A stretch of 49,552 bases of DNA from Roseomonas sp. CECT 9278 (GCF_918698155.1 NZ_CAKKLX010000037.1:1-49552); one strand, 5' to 3'; shown: positions 16,250 to 27,700, counted from the first letter of the stretch. Made by a program: numbers and translations. Notes: a model not told the origin generated them from the letters alone.

Positions 16250-17796
16250 GTGGTCTGGAACCCCGGTGCGAGCAGGGCGATGCCGGCGAGGGCCGCGGCG
16301 TCCTGCGGGTTGCGCAAGCGGTCGGGGCGGCGGTCCACCGACCAGGCGCTGGCCAGGCGCTGCGCCACGGCCGGCGCGGCATCGCCGACCAGCGCGTGCG
16401 CGACCTCGCGCGCCGCTTCGGCAGTCGGACGGCCGGCGAGGGCGGGATACAGCGGTGAGGCGCCGGTGCCCCACCAGTTCTGCGCCAGGCCCAGCAGCAT
16501 GGTCCAGCGCGCGCGCAGCGCGCCACCGCCCAGGTAATGCGCGCCATCCAGCGTCTGCCCATCGGGCGAGGGCCATCCGAACAGCGTCTGGCCCGCATTG
16601 CCCATCTGGGCCAGCAGCGGCGCCTGGGGTGACAGCGGGATGGCGAGCGCGCGCGCCGCGGCGGCCGCGATATCGAGCGGGCGGCGCACCCGGCCCAGCG
16701 CGGGGTCGGTCGCCTCCGGCCCATCCAGCAGGGCGCGGATGGTGCGGGCGATCTGGTCCGGTGCGTCGCGGTGGCGCAGGAAGGCGGCTTCGGCGCGTGC
16801 GGCCACGGCGGGCGGGGCGGTGTCGCCCATGAAGAAGCGCGCGAGCTTGCCGCAGAGGTGGCGCGCGGTGGCGGGATGCGTGGCGGCCAGCGCGATGACG
16901 CGGCGGCCATCCGCCAGCGCGGGGGCAAAGGGGGCGAATTCCTCGCCCAGCACGCGCTTCTGGTAGCCATCGTGCCAGCGTTCGACATAGGCGAATTCGC
17001 CGGCGCGGGGCAGGGTGCGCCCGCCATCGATGCGCTGGCCGGCGGCGATGGTCCAGCCGGTGAAGGCGCGCGCGGCTTCCCAGACATCGCCGTCGAAATA
17101 GCCGGCGGGGGTGCCCTGGTCGGCGCCGGGAATGTCGCGCCAGGACCGCGCGCCGGGGTGGTAGGCGGCGGCACCGAGCGTGTGGAGTTCCAGCAATTCG
17201 CGGGCGAAATTCTCGTTCGGCGCGCCGGCGCGCGAGGCGTTGTTGTTGAGATAGGCGAGCATCGCCGGGCTGGTCGCCACGGCTTCCAGCAAGGCGGCGA
17301 AGTTGCCCAGCGCGTGGTCGCGGATGCGTGCATCGTGGCCCGGCAGGCTGACCGAGACCTGCGGGCCGGCCTGGGCGGCGACGTTGAAGTGGTCGTGCCA
17401 GAATTCGACCAGGCGTTCGCGCAGCTGGTCCGGCGCGAGCACCTTGCGCAGCAGCGTTGCGGCCGAGAGTTCAAGGCGCGGGCGGTCGCGCTCGGGCCAG
17501 GCGATCGGGAGGCGGTTGTCGGCCATGGCCCAGCGTTGCTCGGGCGTCATGGCCAGCGCGAAAAGCGGGCGGTGTTCGTCGACCATCTGCTCGCCGGGGC
17601 CGGCGACGTAGCGGATCGGCATGGTCGCGGCGGCGAGGGCGGCGGTGACCTCGGCGTGGTCGGCGGGCAGGGCGAGCTGGGCGTCGATCCAGCTGCCGCG
17701 GTCGAGCCGCGCGACGGCGGCGACATCACCCGGCCGCGCGCCATAGGCGGCGCGGTTGAGCAGGCGGCGGGCGGCGTCCTCTCCGAGCGCGGGCAT
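16246..17796 (-). CDS. DUF1800-family protein
   Basis: The 516-residue protein has the DUF1800 landmarks DAARRLLNRAAYGARPGDV, LRERLVEFWHDHFNVAAQ, RDHALGNFAALLEAVATSPAML, LNNNASRAGAPNENFARELLELHTLG and GYQKRVLGE. Near residues 190-260 lie the conserved NENFAREL and AFTGWTI segments. No signal peptide is obvious at the chosen ATG. The gene is followed by DUF1501 with a four-base overlap, the standard pairing. It separates obgE from proB, which are neighbours in many relatives. Biochemical role unknown. Confidence 0.92.
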   Translation of the reverse strand: MPALGEDAARRLLNRAAYGARPGDVAAVARLDRGSWIDAQLALPADHAEVTAALAAATMPIRYVAGPGEQMVDEHRPLFALAMTPEQRWAMADNRLPIAWPERDRPRLELSAATLLRKVLAPDQLRERLVEFWHDHFNVAAQAGPQVSVSLPGHDARIRDHALGNFAALLEAVATSPAMLAYLNNNASRAGAPNENFARELLELHTLGAAAYHPGARSWRDIPGADQGTPAGYFDGDVWEAARAFTGWTIAAGQRIDGGRTLPRAGEFAYVERWHDGYQKRVLGEEFAPFAPALADGRRVIALAATHPATARHLCGKLARFFMGDTAPPAVAARAEAAFLRHRDAPDQIARTIRALLDGPEATDPALGRVRRPLDIAAAAARALAIPLSPQAPLLAQMGNAGQTLFGWPSPDGQTLDGAHYLGGGALRARWTMLLGLAQNWWGTGASPLYPALAGRPTAEAAREVAHALVGDAAPAVAQRLASAWSVDRRPDRLRNPQDAAALAGIALLAPGFQTT

Positions 17797-18059
17797 GGTG
17801 CGAGACTATCGCAGGCGGGGTGCGGATGGCGATGACGAAGGCGTCAGGCGTGGCGCGGCAGGCGCGACCACTTTCGTCGGTCCGGGGCTCAAACAGCCAG
17901 CCTGGCCGACTGCCGGGAGCCGGGTATGCCGAGCATGGCATGGCGGCAAGTGTCCGGCTTTCGCGGCATCCGGACGAAGGAACGCTTGCGGCGCGACGCC
18001 GGGTGCGCGAACGCGGTCATTCGGGCGCTCGGCAGGAGGCAGAAGCTCGTGCCGCTGGG

Positions 18060-19200
<1,141 letters not shown>

Positions 19201-19207
19201 TGGCCTC

Positions 19208-19245
19208 GAGCCGTTTCAGTGAGCCAAAGCGAACGGAAACGGCTC
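19208..19245. repeat. Inverted repeat, also a copy of a dispersed element
   Basis: The 10-base arms GAGCCGTTTC (19208-19217) and GAAACGGCTC (19236-19245) enclose an 18-base loop. The loop and right arm contain AGTGAGCC and AGCGAACGGAAACG, which recur at 29233-29254 in the transposase-remnant zone. The unit lies between obgE and the rpmA terminator. Confidence 0.55.
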
Positions 19246-19290
19246 CAGAGAGCAGACGGGGATTCTTGCGACCGAAATTCGTCCGCGCGA

Positions 19291-19317
19291 AACGAAAACG
19301 GGGGCCCTGAGGCCCCC
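19291..19317 (-). terminator. Rho-independent terminator of rplU-rpmA
   Basis: Read on the minus strand, a 7-base-pair stem GGGGGCC / GGCCCCC (19317-19311 with 19306-19300) with a 4-base loop is followed by GTTTTCGTTTCG. It lies 28 bases after the rpmA stop, so it ends the ribosomal-protein transcript before obgE. Confidence 0.82.
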
Positions 19318-19344
19318 GCCGTCGCGACGCGCTGTCGGTTGGCG

Positions 19345-19614
19345 TTACTCGGCGGCCAGGGCGGCCGGCGTGACGGTCACGTGCACCCGGCCTTCGGCGC
19401 GGCGCACGAAGGTGACGCGGCCATCGACCTTGGCGTGCAGGGAGTGCTGGCGCCCGGCATAGACGTTGTCGCCCGGGATCATCTTGGTGCCGCGCTGGGT
19501 CACGATGATCGAGCCGGCATTGACGGTCTGCCCGCCATACAGCTTGACGCCGAGCCGCTTGCCGGCGCTGTCGCGGCCGTTGCGCGAGGAGCCGCCTGCC
19601 TTCTTGTGTGCCAT
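19345..19614 (-). CDS. rpmA: Large ribosomal subunit protein bL27
   Basis: The 89-residue protein begins [20 protein letters not shown], the conserved N-terminal arm that reaches the peptidyl-transferase centre. It continues with [20 protein letters not shown] and the barrel part ending [11 protein letters not shown]. The length is standard. It lies 13 bases after rplU with an AAGGA ribosome site, in the universal rplU-rpmA order, and is followed by an intrinsic terminator. Confidence 0.98.
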   Translation of the reverse strand: MAHKKAGGSSRNGRDSAGKRLGVKLYGGQTVNAGSIIVTQRGTKMIPGDNVYAGRQHSLHAKVDGRVTFVRRAEGRVHVTVTPAALAAE

Positions 19615-19627
19615 GGGGTTGGTGTCC

Positions 19628-19945
19628 TTACGCCGCGGAGATGGTGGCGATCTTCAGCACCGTCTGGTGCTGGCGATGGCCATTCTTGCGCCGGCTGTTC
19701 TGGCGGCGGCGCTTCTTGAAGATCAGGACCTTGTCGCCGCGGTTCTGGGCGACGACCTCGGCCGTCACCGACGCACCGGCAACGGTGGGGGCGCCGATGG
19801 TCAGGCCGGCTTCCGTCGCGACGCAGAGCACGTCGTTGAAGGTGATGGTGGTGCCCGGCGCGGCGTCCAGCTTTTCCACGAACAGGGTGGCGTTCGGGGT
19901 GACGCGGTACTGCTTGCCGCCGGTGCGGATCACTGCGTAGGTCAT
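19628..19945 (-). CDS. rplU: Large ribosomal subunit protein bL21
   Basis: The 105-residue protein begins [18 protein letters not shown], the standard bL21 start. It includes [15 protein letters not shown] and ends with [24 protein letters not shown], the 23S rRNA-binding basic loop. It is the first gene of the rplU-rpmA operon. The operon is read away from tRNA-Ser, which starts 194 bases upstream on the other strand. Confidence 0.98.
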   Translation of the reverse strand: MTYAVIRTGGKQYRVTPNATLFVEKLDAAPGTTITFNDVLCVATEAGLTIGAPTVAGASVTAEVVAQNRGDKVLIFKKRRRQNSRRKNGHRQHQTVLKIATISAA

Positions 19946-20139
19946 GACAGGCCCTGGATGTTTCCCGCTGCCCCTTGGGCCGGAGGCCGGGGGCGGGCGG
20001 GCAAAAGCGAATGCGGCGAAGGTGGCCCCCCGCCGGGAGAGCGGGCGTATAGCGGGGGGGTGGGCGGGGCGTCAACCATGGAGGCGGCACACGGGGCGTT
20101 GCGTGCGGCGCGCGGGCGGATTATAGCCGCCACCCCGTC

Positions 20140-20230
<91 letters not shown>

Positions 20231-20300
20231 TTCCCCGGCCACCCCGGCAAACGGCTCTCCAACCACTGGCTGTCACCCGCTGAAAGCCGAACATTCCGGG

Positions 20301-20354
20301 CCTCGGCGGCGCCGCGCATCTGAGCGTCGGCCAGAGCGCGGGGCGCCGCCGAGG
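20301..20354. repeat. 13-base perfect inverted repeat between tRNA-Ser and integrase remnant
   Basis: The arms CCTCGGCGGCGCC (20301-20313) and GGCGCCGCCGAGG (20342-20354) flank 28 bases. The structure lies between the tRNA 3' end and the integrase fragment. It could be a terminator for the tRNA transcript, a recombinase arm site or the ends of a small mobile repeat; the sequence alone does not decide. Confidence 0.5.
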
Positions 20355-20407
20355 GTTAGGGAACCCTGTCCCCGAAGCGGACCTCCATCCCTCCGGTGCT
20401 CAACTGA

Positions 20408-21445
20408 CTGACCGCGAAGGCGGTCGCCTCCCTTCGCCCGGCCCCCAAGGGCGACCAGGGCGGCGTCTCGTGCGAAGCGACCTCGCGCGGGTCGCGCTCC
20501 TGGCTGCTGCGATACAAGGTCCGGGGCGCGGGCGGGGTCGAGCGGTGGCTCGGCCTGGGCGGTTTCCGGGCCGTCAGCCTCGCCCGGGCGCGCGAACTGG
20601 CGGCGCAGGCGCGGACCATGCTCGCCGAGGGACGGGACCCGATGATCGAGAAGCTGGCCTTCGCTCGAAAGCAGCAGCGCGAGGGGCGCACGGTCGGCGA
20701 TGGCATGTCGGAGTTCATCGAGGCGCAGAAGCCGGCATGGCGGGCGAGCACCATCACGGCGAACGAGAGCCTTGCGCGGACGATGAACCTCGCCGAGGGC
20801 GGTATCGGGTCGCGACCGCTGGCGACGCTGACCGCGGCGGAGGTCGTGTCGTGGCGGCAGCCGATCCGGACGCGGACGCCGCAGCGCGGCCGCAAGATGC
20901 GGATGCTGCTGGCGCAGTCGATCGAGCGGGCCGAGGCGCTCGGTCAGCGCGACGCCTCGCTCAAGAACCTGGCTTCCTGGTCCGTTCTGCGCCATGCGCT
21001 GCCGGCGGCGAGCAAGGTGCGCCCGGTCGAGCATCCTCGGTTCGTGGCCGGCGATGAGGTCACGATCTTCTGGACGGCGCTGGCCGAGCATAGCGGCGCG
21101 GGGGCGGGGGCGCTGAGGCTGATCGTCGTGACCGGGGTGCGCCATTCCGAGGCGACCTGCGCGGAATGGAGCGAGTTCGCCCTCGATGGGGCCGAGCCGC
21201 TGTGGGCGATCGCTGCGGCCAGGACCAAGCAGTGCGGGGCGCCTGTCGGCCCGCTGTCGCCGGCGGCCGTGACGGTGCTGCGGCGGATGCAGGCGGTGGC
21301 GCGCGGCCCGTTCGTGTGCAGCGGCATCAGGGCGAGGTCGCCGATCCCGCCCACGACCATGGCGGCGCCATGGAAGCGGATGGGTGGCGATTGGGCGGCG
21401 CGGGTGACGCCGCACGACCTGCGGGCCTCGCGGCGCTCGTGGTGA
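20408..21445 (+). pseudogene. Tyrosine integrase (P4-like), broken at both ends
   Basis: The frame opens after a TGA at 20405 with CTG-ACC-GCG-AAG. It reads LTAKAVASLRPAPKGDQGG, then RSWLLRYKVRG and RWLGLGGFRAVSLARARELA, the usual arm-binding N-terminus of island integrases. The core follows from about 20690, with the catalytic Arg in VVTGVRHSEATCAEW, Lys in AARTKQ and the H-x-L-R box as VTPHDLRASRRSW. Translation stops there, about 70 residues short of the family end, so the second His and the nucleophilic Tyr are gone. No ATG/GTG/TTG precedes the conserved start. The first in-frame ATG (20618) would lose the arm domain. It is therefore an inactive remnant marking an old insertion at tRNA-Ser. 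Confidence 0.88.
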
Positions 21446-21613
21446 CCTGCCCCCCTAGAAGGGCATCCCGCTGGGATGAGAGAGCGATCCGCCGTGGCAG
21501 GAGGCAGCGACGCCGAAGCATCGAATGGTTGGGTCGCGCGCCCAAAAAACTTGCAGGTGCGTCAATGCGGGCTTGATGGCAGTCTCACATCCGCACCTGC
21601 GGAGACATCGACG

Positions 21614-23149
21614 ATGCGCCAGACGATCAAGCTGCTGACGGTCGTGTCGCTGTTGCTGGCGGGGCCGGCGGTCGCGCAGAACCTCCGGATCGGCATCCAG
21701 GCGCCGCCCTCCACGCTGGACCCGCACTGGCTGCTGAACCTGGCCAATACCGGCGCGCTGCGGAACATCTACGACACGCTGGTGGCGCGCGATGCGGAGA
21801 TGAAGCTGGTCCCGGGGCTGGCGGAGTCCTGGCGCGTGGTGGACGATACGACCTGGGAGTTCAGGCTGCGCCCGGGCGTCCGCTTCCATGACGGCGCGCC
21901 GCTGACCTCGGCCGATGTCGCGGCGTCGTTCCAGCGGGTGCCCAACGTCCCCGGTAACCCGAACCCCTACACGATCTACCTGGCCGGCGTGGCGGGGATC
22001 GAGGTGGTCGACGACCTCAACTTCCGTGTCCGCACCAACGGGCCGCAGCCGGCGCTGCCGACCAACCTGACGCAGATCTTCATCGTGCCGCGCTCGGTCG
22101 CGCAGCTGGGCAATCCCGAATTCAACGCGGGCCAGGCGGCGATCGGCACCGGTCCCTTCCGGGTCGCCGGCTGGCAGCCGAACGCCCCGCTGATGATGCG
22201 GCGCAATGACGCCTATTGGGGCCGGCGCGCCGCCTGGGAGACAGTGTCCCTCGTGCCGGTTCCGAACGACACGGCCCGCGTCGCCGCGCTGCTCGCCGGC
22301 GATGTCGAGTTCATCAACAACGTGCCGCTGCAGGACATCGGACGGATCCAGTCCGATCGCCGCGTCGCGCTGTTCGCCGGGCCATCCATCTACGCCGTCA
22401 ACATCTACCCCGACGTCGCGCGCGACGATGCCCCGGGGATCGATGCCGGCGGGCGCAACCCGATGAAGGATGCCCGCGTGCGGCGCGCCATGTCCTTGGC
22501 GCTGAACCGGGAGGGCATTGCGCGCCAGATCATGGAAGGCTTCGCCGACCCGACCGACCAGCCGGTGCCGCCCTTCATCTTCGGCGCCATCGCGGACCGC
22601 GCCGTGCCGGCGCAGGACCTGGAGACGGCGCGGCGGCTGCTGGCGGAAGCCGGCTGGGGCCAGGGCTTCGGTCTGAACCTGTTCTGCTCGCCCGCCCGCA
22701 CGCCACGCATCTGCCAGGCGGCCGCGAGCGCCTGGGCGCGCATCGGGATCCGCACGACGGTGGAGGTGGTGCCGCAGGCGACCTTCCTGCCGCGGCGGAA
22801 CCGGCGCGAATACGGGGTGTTCATGGCGGTCTTCGGATCATTGACCGGCGAGACATCCTATCAGATCGGATCGCAGCTGCATTCGACCGGCACGGTGCCG
22901 GGGCTGGGCGCGCTGAACTTCACCGGCCTCGGCCAGCCTGCGACGGATACGGCGATCCAGCGCGCGCGGGCGACGCTCGATGACGCCGACCGGGCGCGCC
23001 AGCTGCGCGCCCTGGTGCAGCACGTGGTGGATGAGAACCTGATCATCGGCGTCGGCATCCTGCGCTCCGTCAATGCGGGGCAGGCCGGGCTGACCTTCCA
23101 GGCGCGGGCGGATGAGGAGGTGCTGGCGGTGGAGATCCGGCCGCGTTGA
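21614..23149 (+). CDS. ABC transporter substrate-binding protein, family 5 (peptide/opine type)
   Basis: The 511-residue protein has a signal peptide (MRQTIKLLTVVSLLLAGPAVAQ). Typical SBP_bac_5 segments follow: PPSTLDPHWLLNLANTGALRNIYDTLV, VPGLAESWRVVDDTTWEFRLRPGVRFHDGAPLTSADV (split over about 60-105), IGTGPFRVAGWQP, NPMKDARVRRAMSLALNREGI and the C-terminal lobe. It delivers oligopeptides, opines, glycosides or similar ligands to a membrane permease. No permease or ATPase gene is in the window, so its partners are elsewhere or lost. The ATG at 21614 has GGAGA 8 bases before it. It starts 168 bases after the broken integrase. Confidence 0.92.
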   Translation: MRQTIKLLTVVSLLLAGPAVAQNLRIGIQAPPSTLDPHWLLNLANTGALRNIYDTLVARDAEMKLVPGLAESWRVVDDTTWEFRLRPGVRFHDGAPLTSADVAASFQRVPNVPGNPNPYTIYLAGVAGIEVVDDLNFRVRTNGPQPALPTNLTQIFIVPRSVAQLGNPEFNAGQAAIGTGPFRVAGWQPNAPLMMRRNDAYWGRRAAWETVSLVPVPNDTARVAALLAGDVEFINNVPLQDIGRIQSDRRVALFAGPSIYAVNIYPDVARDDAPGIDAGGRNPMKDARVRRAMSLALNREGIARQIMEGFADPTDQPVPPFIFGAIADRAVPAQDLETARRLLAEAGWGQGFGLNLFCSPARTPRICQAAASAWARIGIRTTVEVVPQATFLPRRNRREYGVFMAVFGSLTGETSYQIGSQLHSTGTVPGLGALNFTGLGQPATDTAIQRARATLDDADRARQLRALVQHVVDENLIIGVGILRSVNAGQAGLTFQARADEEVLAVEIRPR

Positions 23150-23163
23150 TCCCGGCCCGCGGT

Positions 23164-24195
23164 TCAGTACATCAGCTGCTTGTCGAGCACGTTGCGCATC
23201 CCGCCGACATCGCCATCCAGCCAGCACCGCAGATTGTGCAGGAAGATCCCGGTGATGCGCGCATTCTCGCTCGGCGCCGTGCTGGCCGAATGCGGGCTGA
23301 TGAGCACGTTCGGCATATCCCACAGCGGGCTGCCCGCCGGAAGGGGCTCCACCTCCGCGACGTCGAGCGCGGCGAAGCCGAGATGCCCACGGCGCAGCGC
23401 ATCGACCAGAGCGGGCTCGTCCACCACCTGGCCGCGCGCGATGTTGACCAGGATGGCGCCTGGCTTCAGTGCGGCCAAGGCCTCGGCATCGATGATCCGC
23501 TCCGTCTGCGGCGTGTGCGGGACGGTCAGCACCAGTGCATCGGCGCGCGCCAGTGCGGCGCGGAGCGCGGTGCCCGGCAGGACCTCGTCGAACAGGTGAG
23601 CGTGGTCGCGCGCCTTCGCGGCGTCGCGCGCCACCGCCACGACATGCATCTCGAGCGCCTTCGCGACCTTCGCCGTGCCGCGCGCGAGGTCGCCGCCCCC
23701 GAGGATCACCATCGTCTTGCCCGCGACCTCGTCGGTGCAGTAGCGCTGCCACCGATGGGCGCGCTGCTCGGCCTGGAGGAAGGCCAGGCCGCGCCAATGC
23801 GCCAGCAGGGCCATGAAGACGAATTCGGCCAGCGGCCGCGCATGGACGCCGCGGGCGGTGGTCATCAGGATGTCGCGGCGGTCGAGGCCGAGCCGCTGCG
23901 CCTGCTGCCCGATGCCGGTGCTGGTGCCCTGGATCCAGCGCAGCCCGTCCATGATGGCGAGGTCCTCGGCGTCGGGAATGTCCCAGGAGATCGTCGCCTG
24001 CCGGGCGAGGTCCTGCCAGCGCGCGCGCTGTGCCGACGTGCGGGTGAAGGGGCCGCCCTTGTGGTCATTGCGGTAGCGCGTGGGCGGCAGCAGGTCGGGC
24101 GCGTAAAGCACCTCGATGCGCGCGGGATCCATGGCGCGGATGCGGGCGACGTATTCCTCCTCGAGCGGCGAGGAGATGAAGACCGTCTCCTTCAT
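23164..24195 (-). CDS. D-2-hydroxyacid dehydrogenase (NAD-dependent)
   Basis: The 343 residues begin MKETVFISSPLEEEYVARI. The nucleotide-binding motif is the variant VILGGGDLARGTAKVAKALEM (about 160). Catalytic residues are Arg in VNIARGQVVDEPAL, Glu in DVAEVEPLP and His in ISPHSAS, in the right order, so the enzyme looks active. It reduces a 2-keto acid or oxidises a D-2-hydroxyacid; the substrate is not evident. It converges on the family-5 binding protein with 14 bases between stops. GGAGG lies 11 bases before the chosen ATG; an upstream in-frame ATG at 24255 is less likely. Confidence 0.9.
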   Translation of the reverse strand: MKETVFISSPLEEEYVARIRAMDPARIEVLYAPDLLPPTRYRNDHKGGPFTRTSAQRARWQDLARQATISWDIPDAEDLAIMDGLRWIQGTSTGIGQQAQRLGLDRRDILMTTARGVHARPLAEFVFMALLAHWRGLAFLQAEQRAHRWQRYCTDEVAGKTMVILGGGDLARGTAKVAKALEMHVVAVARDAAKARDHAHLFDEVLPGTALRAALARADALVLTVPHTPQTERIIDAEALAALKPGAILVNIARGQVVDEPALVDALRRGHLGFAALDVAEVEPLPAGSPLWDMPNVLISPHSASTAPSENARITGIFLHNLRCWLDGDVGGMRNVLDKQLMY

Positions 24196-24707
24196 CGCGC
24201 CGCCTCCGCCATCGCTGATGTCGCGCCTTCCCGAATCTCTTGCAGTCTCGCTCATTTGCGCATTCCCCAACCGTTCCAACGACAGGCGACATTACGCGCC
24301 GGATCGTTGTGGGTGAGCAACTTCGATGGGGCAATTCCAGCGCCAGCGAACGCCGAAGGCGGCACGACGCTGCCCACGACCGAGTCACGGATCAGCTCAG
24401 CACCAGGCTCCGCCGCGATGGCCCGCTAATATTCCGGCTCGATCACGCGAAGGGGGCTGGTCATCCGCGATCGTCCCCGATTTTCTGTTGCATGCAATCT
24501 GAACGGCCTTATTCCCATGCATGGGTTGAATCGGGATTCTCGAAGGCCGAAGCAGACCGCATCACAGCCGGTTTGTCCCGTGCTGGCGCCGCCGGGCACT
24601 GAAACGCGTATCGTATCGTCTGCAGCGTGATCACACGGCGCCAAATGCGAAGGCCATGCATTGCCATGGCTGCCCGGTTGACCATACGTCTTTCCAGGGA
24701 CTGAACC
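24196..24707. promoter_or_regulatory. 512-base divergent intergenic region with palindromes
   Basis: No convincing gene was found here. It separates the divergent dehydrogenase and subtilase genes and so must hold both promoters. Two perfect palindromes, TTGCATGCAA (24488-24497) and CCCATGCATGGG (24514-24525), lie 26 bases apart and share an ATGCAT/GCATGC core. A related CCATGCATTG is at 24655-24664. The stretch 24477-24545 is less GC-rich than its surroundings. A regulator binding site is plausible but unproven. Confidence 0.5.
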
Positions 24708-27700
24708 ATGTCTCCCTCCGATCCGCTCTACGGGACCCAATGGCATCTCAAGCTGATCGGGAACATCGAGACCATCTGGAACGAGTACGACGGAAAGGGC
24801 GTCACCGTCGGCGTCTATGATGACGGGGTCGAGGCCGGGCACCCGGACCTGGCCCCCAACTACGACGCCAGCCTTCACCTCCTGGACGACCTGGGCAACG
24901 CGCTGCCGCCGGTGCCGGTCGCTGTCCGGGACGGGCACGGCACAGCCGTCGCGGGCATCATCGGGGCCGCGAAGAACGGGATCGGCGGCGTCGGCGTGGC
25001 CTGGGGCGTCACGCTGACCGGCGTCAATATCGACTACAACGACACCGGCCTCTACGGGTCGATCAGCGCGGCCGACATCACCGGCTTCCGGCACCTGGTC
25101 CACCAGGGCGCTGCCTTCGACATCGCGTCGAACAGCTGGGGCGCCACGCCGCTCTACCAGTCCTATCAAAGCCTCGCGGGTGGCGACTTCGACGATTATG
25201 TCGAGCAGAGCTATGGCGACATCTCGGCCATCGGCCGTGGCGGGCTTGGCACCATCATCGTGATGTCGGCGGGCAATGACGACCTCGATGCCAACGGCAC
25301 GGGCCTGAACGCGAGCCGGTTCACCATCACCGTCGCCGCGACCGAGCCCGACGGCATGGCGTCAAGCTATTCCAACTTCGGCGCCAGCATCCTGGTCGCG
25401 GCGCCCGCTGCTGACGTGACGACCGACCTTTCCGGTGACGAGCGCCATCCGCTGGATGAGGTGCTGGTCGACAGCTATGCCGCCCCCAGCTTCGTCGACA
25501 TCGACAATGACGGCGACATCGACGCCGTGCTGGGCACGATGGGTGGCGCCCTGCGGACCTACGTCAACAACGATGGTGTCTTCGCCGAAGCGACCGGGGC
25601 GGCCAATCCCTTCGGCGCCCTGGACTTCGAAGGACACAGTTCCCCGAGCTTCGGCGACGTCGACAATGACGGCGACCTGGATGCGGTGGTGGGCGATGTG
25701 TCCGGCGCGCTGCGGACATTCATCAACACGGCCGGCGTATTCACCGAAGTGACCGGGGCGTCCAATCCCTTCGACGGGCTGGGGGTCAACAGCTACAGCA
25801 GCCCCAGCCTGGCCGACATCGACGGTGACGGCGACATCGACGCCGTGGTGGGGAACCTCGACGGCACGCTGACCACCTTCATCAACAACGCTGGTGACTT
25901 CACCGAATTGACCGGGGCCGCCAACCCCTTCGACGGGGTGAACATCGGCCCCGTCAGCGTCCCGAGCTTCGTCGACCTCGACGGCGATGGCATGATGGAC
26001 CTGGTGGTGGGGTCGGAAGACGGCAGGCTGCGGTTGTTTCAGAACGGTGGCACGGGCGTCTTCACCGAACTGACCGGGGCCGCCAATCCCTTCGCCGCAG
26101 TTCTTGTCCCGCGCTACAGCAAGCCGGGCTTCGGCGACATCGACGGCGACGGCGACATCGATGCGATCGTCGGCGATTGGAACGGCGCGCTGTACGGCTA
26201 TCTCAACGACGGCACAGGCGTCTTCACCGAGCAGGTCCGGCGCGGTTTTGACGCCACCGGCTACACCGAACGCTTCGGCGGCACGTCGGCCGCGGCGCCG
26301 ATCGTGTCCGGGGTTGTCGCGCTGATGCTGGAGGCCAATCCGGGGCTGGGCTGGCGCGACGTGCAGGACATCCTGGCGGCCTCGGCCACGCTGACCGGCA
26401 GCGCGTTCGGCGCGGGGCCTTCGTCGGTCGAGGACGGCACCTGGCAGGCCAATGGCGCCGCCACCTGGAACGGCGGCGGGTACCACCTGCATGCCAACTA
26501 CGGCTACGGCATGGTCAATGCCTACAATGCGGTGCGCATGGCCGAGGTCTGGAACCTGTTCGGCGCGGCCGAGACCAGCGCCAACGAGGTGTCGGTGCAG
26601 TCGGGCCTGAACGACTTTGCCGATACGGTGGTGCCCGAGGGCGCGGGCAGTTTCTCCACGACCTTCACCATCGCGGGTGATGTGGAGATCGACCATGTCG
26701 CGCTGCACCTTGATTTCGAGTCGGAAGGCATTGGCGATCTGCAGGTGGAACTGACCTCGGCCAGTGGCACGGTCATTCGTGCAGCGGTGCCGAGCCCTTA
26801 CGATCAGGGCCCGGATGCAGCCGGGGAATGGATCTATGGGATCGAGGGGTTCCGCGGTGAGCTGTCGGCCGGCACCTGGACGCTGACCGTCACCGACCCG
26901 CTCCTCGACTTCACCACCACCGTCCGGTCGGCCGCGCTCGACATCTACGGTTCGGTGCTGTCGGCCCGCGATGTCTATCACTTCACCGACGAGTATCTGA
27001 CGATGCGCGGGCTGGAGGGCGGCCGCGGCACGATCGGTGACGCGAATGGTGGCATCGACTGGCTGGACTTCGCCGCCGTGACCGGATCGATCGCCATCGA
27101 CCTCGCTGTCGGTCGGGTCGTGGGCGTGGGCGGAGTCGTCTGGTCCACCCTGTCGGGCGCCTTCGAGAATGCAGTGACCGGCGACGGCAATGACACCCTG
27201 ACCGGCACGGCCGTGGGCAACGTGCTGAGCGGCATGCGCGGCGATGACTCGCTCCTCGGCAATGGCGGCGCCGATACCCTGCATGGCCAGGCCGGCAACG
27301 ACACGCTGGACGGCGGCCTCGGCAACGACACGATGATCGGCGGCGGTGGCCACGACATCTATGTCGTGAATGCGCCGGGCGACCGGGTCTTCGAGACCGC
27401 GACGACCGCCAGCCTGGTCGACGCGGGTGGCATCGACACGGTGCAGAGCGCGGTGAGCTTCAACCTGGACGCCAATGCCACGGTGCGCTTCGTCGAGCGC
27501 CTGATGCTGACCGGAACGGCCGACATCAACGGCACCGGCAATGGGCTGGCCAATATCCTGACCGGCAATGCGGGGAACAACCTGCTGAAGGGCGGCCTCG
27601 GCAACGACACGCTGAACGGCGGCGCGGGCGGCGACACGCTCGACGGCGGCGCGGGCACCGAACGGCTGGTCGGCGGCCTGGGCGACGACGTCTACATGCT

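Noticed and set aside
17797..18059. Possible small gene between DUF1800 and obgE
   Set aside because: Frames here have no start with a ribosome site and no recognisable sequence; 263 bases treated as intergenic.
20273..21415. Minus-strand 380-codon frame opposite the integrase remnant
   Set aside because: Arg/Pro/His-rich shadow; the plus frame carries integrase motifs over its length.
21446..21613. Possible further IS remnant between the broken integrase and the binding protein
   Set aside because: The sequence looks non-native but no transposase motif or terminal repeat could be identified.
24426..24461. Short minus-strand frame M-T-S-P-L-R-V-I-E-P-E-Y before a TAG
   Set aside because: Only 12 codons, no recognisable family; could be a gene remnant but cannot be supported.
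25488..26180. Regular 159-base repeats considered as a CRISPR or satellite array
   Set aside because: They stay in frame and encode calcium-loop repeats; no short identical repeats with unique spacers exist anywhere in the window.
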